A stretch of 64,000 bases of DNA from Palsa-89 sp963824345 (GTDB taxonomy: Bacteria > Acidobacteriota > Terriglobia > Bryobacterales > Bryobacteraceae), in the NCBI GenBank assembly GCA_963824345.1, contig CAWGOZ010000016.1, positions 310,001 through 374,000 of the forward strand, read 5' to 3'. Below, one piece after another: positions 60,485 to 64,000 of this stretch (position 1 is the stretch's first letter; the number at the start of each line of letters is the position of its first letter). Position numbers and translations under genes: made by a program. The notes under the pieces were generated by a model. The model worked only from the letters and a program-made list of their open reading frames with translations, made no database searches and was not told where the DNA came from.

Positions 60485-61534
60485 CTACTGGAACGGATTG
60501 TTGTATATGAACAACAGCACGGTTGTCCGTGGGTCGTATGCTGCATACGCAGGAAACGGGGTTGTGGCGGGCAGTTCTGCGCGTCTAATCGGCAGCAACG
60601 CTCCGGGTTCCAAAAGCAACGCTTCGTTCAATACGGCAGCAAGTGTATCAGCGGCCCAGGTGGTCCGACTGTCTGCTGTACGTTCTACATTGAATCTCAT
60701 CCCAACGAAGTTAGCGCAAGGTAGAGATATAATTGCCGAATACCAATGGGCACCTAACAACTGGCGGCCAACCTCTTGCGACGTTGCTTCTCGCTCTACT
60801 ACAAAGGGATTGTTTTCATTTCCGATACCGGCTTCGGGCCGCGCTTCGACCCCTGGCTCGCTGCAAGTCACCACGAGAATGTGTTGCTTTTGGAATGCTG
60901 CCAATCGCAGATCATCGGCGATGCGAGCTTCGTGTATTAACACGTTTCGGGGTCGGCGCTTGCGGGTATCTAGATCCAATCGTTGTTCTACGGATCTCGA
61001 TAACGAAGTTGCCTTTTCTAACTCGTCAGTAGCCATAGCCAGACGCGCCTCCGTCTCGGTGGATTGTTTCCGAAACTTGGCATTGATCCGCTGCTCGTCT
61101 TTGAGTAATCGGCCAAGTTCTGTCGCGCTACTGGCGACATCACCGGCTTGCGCGATCGCTGTTGCGGCAGATTGTTGGGCGATCACAACGCGGACATTGG
61201 CGAATTGGCGAACTGTGCTTTCGGCTCGCGCCCCCAAGAACTCAAACAACCCTTCGCCGATGATACTGGCCACTGCAAACCAAAACCCGAGTGTTCGCAG
61301 CCCGTTCTGCAACCGACCTCTTCTTTCGTCCTCCAATACGCTGCCATCGTTGGTGATTAGGTATCTCGTAGGCAGAATACGTTCTGCCCGTTCGTCCAAG
61401 AGAATTCCGACGAAGAGTGCGACTGTGGCGATCAGAAGCCAGATAAACCACACGTCCGCTTTGTGCTCCAACCATACCCTGATGATCTCCAGCATTACTG
61501 ATGGAGAAAACGGCATAGCAGTCAGCCCACTCAT
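60485..61534 (-). CDS. Passenger membrane protein with coiled coil, unknown function
   Basis: 349 aa. Two membrane segments (about 28-46, FIWLLIATVALFVGILL, and about 80-100, LGFWFAVASIIGEG). A coiled coil follows (about 105-190; ATELGRLLKDEQRINAKFRK and ATDELEKATSLSRSVEQRL). The C-terminal soluble part (about 200-349) contains FQKQHILVVTCSEPGVE. No catalytic motif was recognised. It lies inside the IS1595 element on the transposase strand and is rich in charged residues, unlike the Ser-rich antisense frame. It could be an effector or a partner of the TA pair; this is unknown. Confidence 0.65.
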   Translation of the reverse strand: MSGLTAMPFSPSVMLEIIRVWLEHKADVWFIWLLIATVALFVGILLDERAERILPTRYLITNDGSVLEDERRGRLQNGLRTLGFWFAVASIIGEGLFEFLGARAESTVRQFANVRVVIAQQSAATAIAQAGDVASSATELGRLLKDEQRINAKFRKQSTETEARLAMATDELEKATSLSRSVEQRLDLDTRKRRPRNVLIHEARIADDLRLAAFQKQHILVVTCSEPGVEARPEAGIGNENNPFVVEREATSQEVGRQLLGAHWYSAIISLPCANFVGMRFNVERTADSRTTWAADTLAAVLNEALLLEPGALLPIRRAELPATTPFPAYAAYDPRTTVLLFIYNNPFQ

Positions 61535-61850
61535 GGCGGCTCGTCAGCGGCGCGAGAGGATAGAGAACGTCGTAATCACTTGCCTAATTGTAGCGGTTGT
61601 TATTGCCGCAGCGGATTCGATTCAGCGCTCGTTCCGTGGGTAAGTGTTAAACTATGAGTGCATGCCAGGAAGCCCGCGAAAGCGACCAGCTAGAAACCCT
61701 CGCAGCAAGCCGACGCCGGAAGTTGCCAAACTTCTTCGCGAATCTCCAGGGATCACTCAGAAGCAATTTGAGGGGATGCTTGGACGGCTCATCGCGCCGA
61801 TCTCGAAGTCAACTATCAAGACAACCTAAGGACCGCATGTCCTCGCGTTT
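61535..61850. other. Gap inside the element with a possible 55-aa small ORF
   Basis: No clear gene. A plus-strand frame from ATG 61662 to 61829 would encode a basic 55-aa peptide (MPGSPRKRPARNPRSKPTPE, then VAKLLRESPGITQKQFEGML). It lacks a ribosome-binding site. It could be a remnant or a small regulator; the evidence is weak. Confidence 0.3.
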
Positions 61851-62117
61851 TTAAGCCTGTCTGTAGATTTGGTTCCTCGGACCGACTGCCGCGATTAGCA
61901 GAACGTCTTTGTCGTCTGCTTTTGTGACCATGAATAGAAGCCGGTAGCTTCCAACTCGCGCACTTCGCTTGTCGCTTCCCTTTAGAGGTTTTGAGGTACG
62001 TATGTTTAAAGGATCTTTGGCCAGTTCTTTGATTTTGTCTGCAATTCGATTGCGGGTGACCTTGTCAAGAGCCTGAATGTACTTCGTAGCGTCATGCGAC
62101 AGCCGTGGCTCATACAC
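61851..62117 (-). CDS. RelE/ParE-family toxin
   Basis: 88 aa. RelE signatures: RLSHDATKYIQALDKVTRNR, then IKELAKDPLNIRTSKPLKGS, and the strand YRLLFMVTKADDKDVLLIAAVG with conserved Arg in KRSARVGSYR. RelE toxins cleave mRNA on the ribosome. It starts 13 bp after an upstream 169-aa gene, on the same strand within the element, so that gene is the probable antitoxin. An unmatched toxin would be harmful, so a pair is expected. Confidence 0.82.
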   Translation of the reverse strand: MYEPRLSHDATKYIQALDKVTRNRIADKIKELAKDPLNIRTSKPLKGSDKRSARVGSYRLLFMVTKADDKDVLLIAAVGPRNQIYRQA

Positions 62118-62130
62118 GATTAGTTGTAGC

Positions 62131-62640
62131 TTATTTTATGCTTGCAAGATCGAACGTTTCACCACGTTTGAGTTCTCCAGCAGCGCGGGTGAAGATATCC
62201 TCAATGCTGGGTTCTCTGGATAGTTGCACGGACTCTGCGATGTCTCTCAAATCATCGCTCCGCACACGAATGGAGTTAAAGACTGTGCCGACCAAAGTTC
62301 GATTAGTGAGCCCCTTAGCTTTGGCGGACGAATACAGTTCGTCGATCTTACCGCACAGCTCAAGGAGTAAACTAACCGCCATATCTACCTTTTCAGGAGA
62401 GACCGGTTCGATTGTTTTCCTGGAAGCATCTTTGGCAGCCTCACGGTAGAAGGTCTCCAGCATTTCCTTGAGCGCTTTATCGACATTCCAGAGACGCCGA
62501 GTAAGGTCGATCATGCTGAGATGACTGTTAACTGCTGCCGCGACGCGAGATGAAACGCCGTACACTTGGGAAGCCGCGCTAAACGCGACTTCGTTCCAAG
62601 TGTCGGTTGCCAACGCGAGAGGCATGGCCATTGCGGACAT
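62131..62640 (-). CDS. Probable antitoxin partner of the RelE-type toxin (unfamiliar family)
   Basis: 169 aa, helical. It does not resemble RelB, YefM, MazE or HTH antitoxins by eye. The middle reads RRLWNVDKALKEMLETFYRE and VDMAVSLLLELCGKIDELY; the C-terminus ends SREPSIEDIFTRAAGELKRG plus ETFDLASIK, a plausible neutralising tail. Its position directly before relE (13-bp gap), on the same strand, is that of an antitoxin. The upstream 157 bp is visibly AT-rich. Confidence 0.55.
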   Translation of the reverse strand: MSAMAMPLALATDTWNEVAFSAASQVYGVSSRVAAAVNSHLSMIDLTRRLWNVDKALKEMLETFYREAAKDASRKTIEPVSPEKVDMAVSLLLELCGKIDELYSSAKAKGLTNRTLVGTVFNSIRVRSDDLRDIAESVQLSREPSIEDIFTRAAGELKRGETFDLASIK

Positions 62641-62797
62641 TAGTCACCTGTACCTGTGGGATGCGATCCGATTTCTCTTCCCTACACGTTTAGTCGTCAG
62701 CGGGCGTGGGTTTTATCACACACCCCCCACAAGCTATAGCGTATCACAGCCGTAACTATATGAAAACAAGAGTCAAATACAACACGATAAATTGTGA
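62641..62797. other. AT-rich gap between passenger genes and the transposase
   Basis: 157 bp with much lower GC than the surrounding chromosome. No gene is seen. It may hold the promoter of the TA genes on the minus strand. Confidence 0.4.
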
Positions 62798-63751
62798 TTA
62801 TGTTTGAAGAGTTCTGACCGACGTGACTGCCCGCTTCGATACCTCAGCCAAGATCGCGTGGAAAATTAAGTTCCCCTGATCGCGTCGGTTATAGCGAAAG
62901 CTGTACTCATCCAGGTAGGTCTGCAAGTACTTATGGCTGACGGAGTGGTACACGCCACCGATGCCGCGCTTGATAAGGCTCCAGAAGCCCTCGACCGTGT
63001 TGGTATGGATATCGCCCATGACGTAGACCTTGGCCGCGTGGTGGATGCGCCTGTGGGTGTAGCCGAGATTCTGGCCGTCCTTCTTCAGCTTCTCCAGGGG
63101 CTTGTACGCCGCATACTCGTCGGTGTAGATCGTGCTCTCTGGCAGGATGTGTTCCGCCGCCAGTTTGAGCAGTTGATTGGTGCCAGTCTCGATTGCAGTC
63201 TTGGCAACTACTTTGCCTTTGCGCTCCACCATGCCGACGATGCGAGTTTTGTTTTTCAACCGCTGGCCTTTGCCCTGCCGGAGCCGACCGCCAAAGTAGG
63301 TCTCATCCATTTCCGCTGGCCCTTCAAGTTGCAACTCTTCGGCAAGCAACGAGCGAATCTGTTTGAACATGCGCCATGCGGTTTTGTAGGTAACCGAAGT
63401 CTCGCGCTGAATTTGTTTCGCGGAGATTCCGCAGCGGGTGGAACCCATCAAGTACATCGCGTAAAACCACGTTCTCAGGCTGGTGGTGGTTTTCTCCAGG
63501 ATTGTTCCGGCCAACGGGTAGATGTGCCAGCCGCAAGTCTCGCAAGCGTACGCCGTGCGTCCCGTAACCCGGTGATGCTTCTTTTCGTCCTTGCACGTCT
63601 CGCAGTATGTGATACCGTTCGGCCAGCGCTGCTCTTTGATGTGCTCCAGGCAGGCATCGTCGTTCGGGAACTGCCGGAGGAAATCGTTAAAGCTGTAGCG
63701 CAGTGCTGGCGGGATGCTTTGCTTGACCGCGATGTCTTTTCTTCCGGGCAT
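62798..63751 (-). CDS. IS1595-family transposase (ISXO2-like)
   Basis: 317 aa. An N-terminal zinc ribbon has CETC (residues about 50-53) and CETCGW (about 70-75). The catalytic core has Asp in PAEMDETYFGGRL and TIYTDEYAAYKPL, and the third region NTVEGFWSLIKRGIGGVYHS. These mark IS1595 transposases. It would cut and rejoin the element ends, generating 8-bp duplications as seen here. The gene appears intact, so the element may still move. Confidence 0.93.
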   Translation of the reverse strand: MPGRKDIAVKQSIPPALRYSFNDFLRQFPNDDACLEHIKEQRWPNGITYCETCKDEKKHHRVTGRTAYACETCGWHIYPLAGTILEKTTTSLRTWFYAMYLMGSTRCGISAKQIQRETSVTYKTAWRMFKQIRSLLAEELQLEGPAEMDETYFGGRLRQGKGQRLKNKTRIVGMVERKGKVVAKTAIETGTNQLLKLAAEHILPESTIYTDEYAAYKPLEKLKKDGQNLGYTHRRIHHAAKVYVMGDIHTNTVEGFWSLIKRGIGGVYHSVSHKYLQTYLDEYSFRYNRRDQGNLIFHAILAEVSKRAVTSVRTLQT

Positions 63752-63756
63752 GATTC

Positions 63757-63785
63757 ATTATGCCGGAAGCGTTCCTTGTGGTCAA
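63757..63785 (-). promoter_or_regulatory. Transposase promoter with -35 in the terminal repeat
   Basis: On the minus strand, TTGACC (63780-63785) and CATAAT (63757-63762) are separated by 17 bp. The -35 overlaps the inner part of the right inverted repeat. The predicted start site lies at or very near ATG 63751, implying a leaderless or near-leaderless message. Confidence 0.5.
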
Positions 63786-63797
63786 GGGATAATTGCC
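63784..63797 (-). repeat. Terminal inverted repeat, right end
   Basis: Read on the minus strand: GGCAATTATCCCTT. It supplies the stop codon (TGA within CCCTTGA) that truncates the split regulator gene. Confidence 0.88.
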
Positions 63798-63805
63798 AGG
63801 TATTT
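63798..63805. repeat. Target site duplication, right copy (AGGTATTT)
   Basis: Eight bases AGGTATTT directly outside the right end of the element, identical to 60335-60342. Confidence 0.88.
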
Positions 63806-63979
63806 TAATGCCAGATCGAAAATATGGGGTGAGAGATTTCTGACGCCTTTCAGCACATTATGGACATGAGGCTGCGAGATACCGATCAGCCGGGCGAATC
63901 CTCTCTCCGTCAATTCGCCATTACGAATTTGACTCCGGACGTACGCCAGCAACCTGAGCTGAGCGTCCTGGTAGGTCAA
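63798..63979 (-). pseudogene. XRE-S24 regulator, N-terminal HTH part (split by the IS insertion)
   Basis: It starts at TTG 63979 with GAGGAG 8 nt upstream. It encodes an XRE helix-turn-helix: LTERGFARLIGISQPHVHNV, then LKGVRNLSPHIFDLALKYL. Genomic sequence ends at the target duplication; the element adds A-I-I-P and a stop at 63782. The truncated 65-aa product lacks the S24 domain, so it may still bind DNA without the S24-linked control. The C-terminal half lies at 59776-60342. Confidence 0.85.
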
Positions 63980-64000
63980 ATTGACGTCTCCTCGTATTTC

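Larger units (their letters stand above)
60343..63797 (-). mobile_element. IS1595-family element with passenger genes (3,455 bp)
   Basis: Ends are CGCAATTATCCCTT (left) and GGCAATTATCCCTT on the other strand (right), 13 of 14 identical, with 20 of 24 over a longer stretch. The flanks are 8-bp duplications. It encodes an ISXO2-like transposase at the right, then a RelE-type toxin with an upstream partner, and a membrane coiled-coil protein. Removing the element and one duplication restores an XRE-S24 gene in frame. Typical IS1595 elements are much shorter (about 0.7-1.2 kb), but family members with passengers are known. Confidence 0.9.

Noticed and set aside
60381..61643. 420-codon plus-strand frame inside the mobile element
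   Set aside because: Composition is Ser/Arg/Ala-rich without domains; the minus-strand frame (60485-61534) shows membrane helices and a coiled coil and lies on the transposase strand.

Overview
The window is a gene-dense, high-GC bacterial chromosome segment. It looks like Acidobacteriota, possibly near Bryobacterales/Solibacter; this is inferred from gene content and style and was not tested. The cues are a VWA protein beside a class D sortase and an LPxTA-tailed protein in a cell that also has TolC and LolA (so two membranes), an ECF sigma factor with a HEAT-repeat anti-sigma-like partner, sigma-54 regulators, and small dispersed intergenic repeats. Genes sit on both strands with many 4-nt overlaps.

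Layout. 1-5.5 kb: tail of a soluble transhydrogenase, a frameshifted ROK gene, aroA, a short histidine kinase, and glcF-glcE without glcD. 5.5-8.9 kb: two tandem paralogous membrane glycosyltransferase-like proteins. 8.9-19.7 kb: a peptidoglycan glycosyltransferase with an extra C-terminal helical domain, two threonine-synthase paralogues around an RRM protein, a Zn-dehydrogenase with glutaminyl cyclase, an SH3 lipoprotein, a 50-aa zinc-ribbon protein, manA, an aspartate aminotransferase, coaD and an OYE-family reductase. 19.8-29.9 kb: a degraded toxin-antitoxin pair, a sigma-54 two-component pair, rpsA, an envelope-stress-like ECF operon (sigma, HEAT/zf-HC2, DUF4097-like, PDZ), a FliA-type sigma and an orphan nuoB. 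29.8-37.8 kb: malQ, hrcA-grpE-dnaJ, an S9 peptidase and a small secreted protein. 38.2-45.5 kb: a tight five-gene operon (MBOAT, two SGNH hydrolases, a DltC-like carrier protein, a KAS III-like protein with Ser in place of the catalytic Cys), then a convergent acyltransferase, a LolA-like protein and a small membrane protein. 45.6-48.4 kb: lexA, tRNA-Ala(CGC), dcd and a double-domain thyX. 48.6-56.9 kb: a sigma-54-type promoter with an LPKTA-tailed protein, VWA protein and class D sortase, then a sigma-54 activator and a tripartite efflux operon. 57.3-59.8 kb: glyA and a glycosyltransferase.

The right end (60343-63797) is a 3,455-bp IS1595-family mobile element. It has 14-bp inverted ends and 8-bp target duplications, and it is inserted inside an XRE-S24 regulator gene whose two halves rejoin in frame when the element is removed. 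Besides the transposase it carries a RelE-type toxin with an unfamiliar 169-aa upstream partner and a coiled-coil membrane protein.

The two most interesting systems are the Dlt-like acyl-transfer operon, in which a Ser-KAS III protein stands where the adenylating enzyme DltA would be, and the passenger-carrying IS1595 element. Functions are read from motifs by eye; no database search was run.
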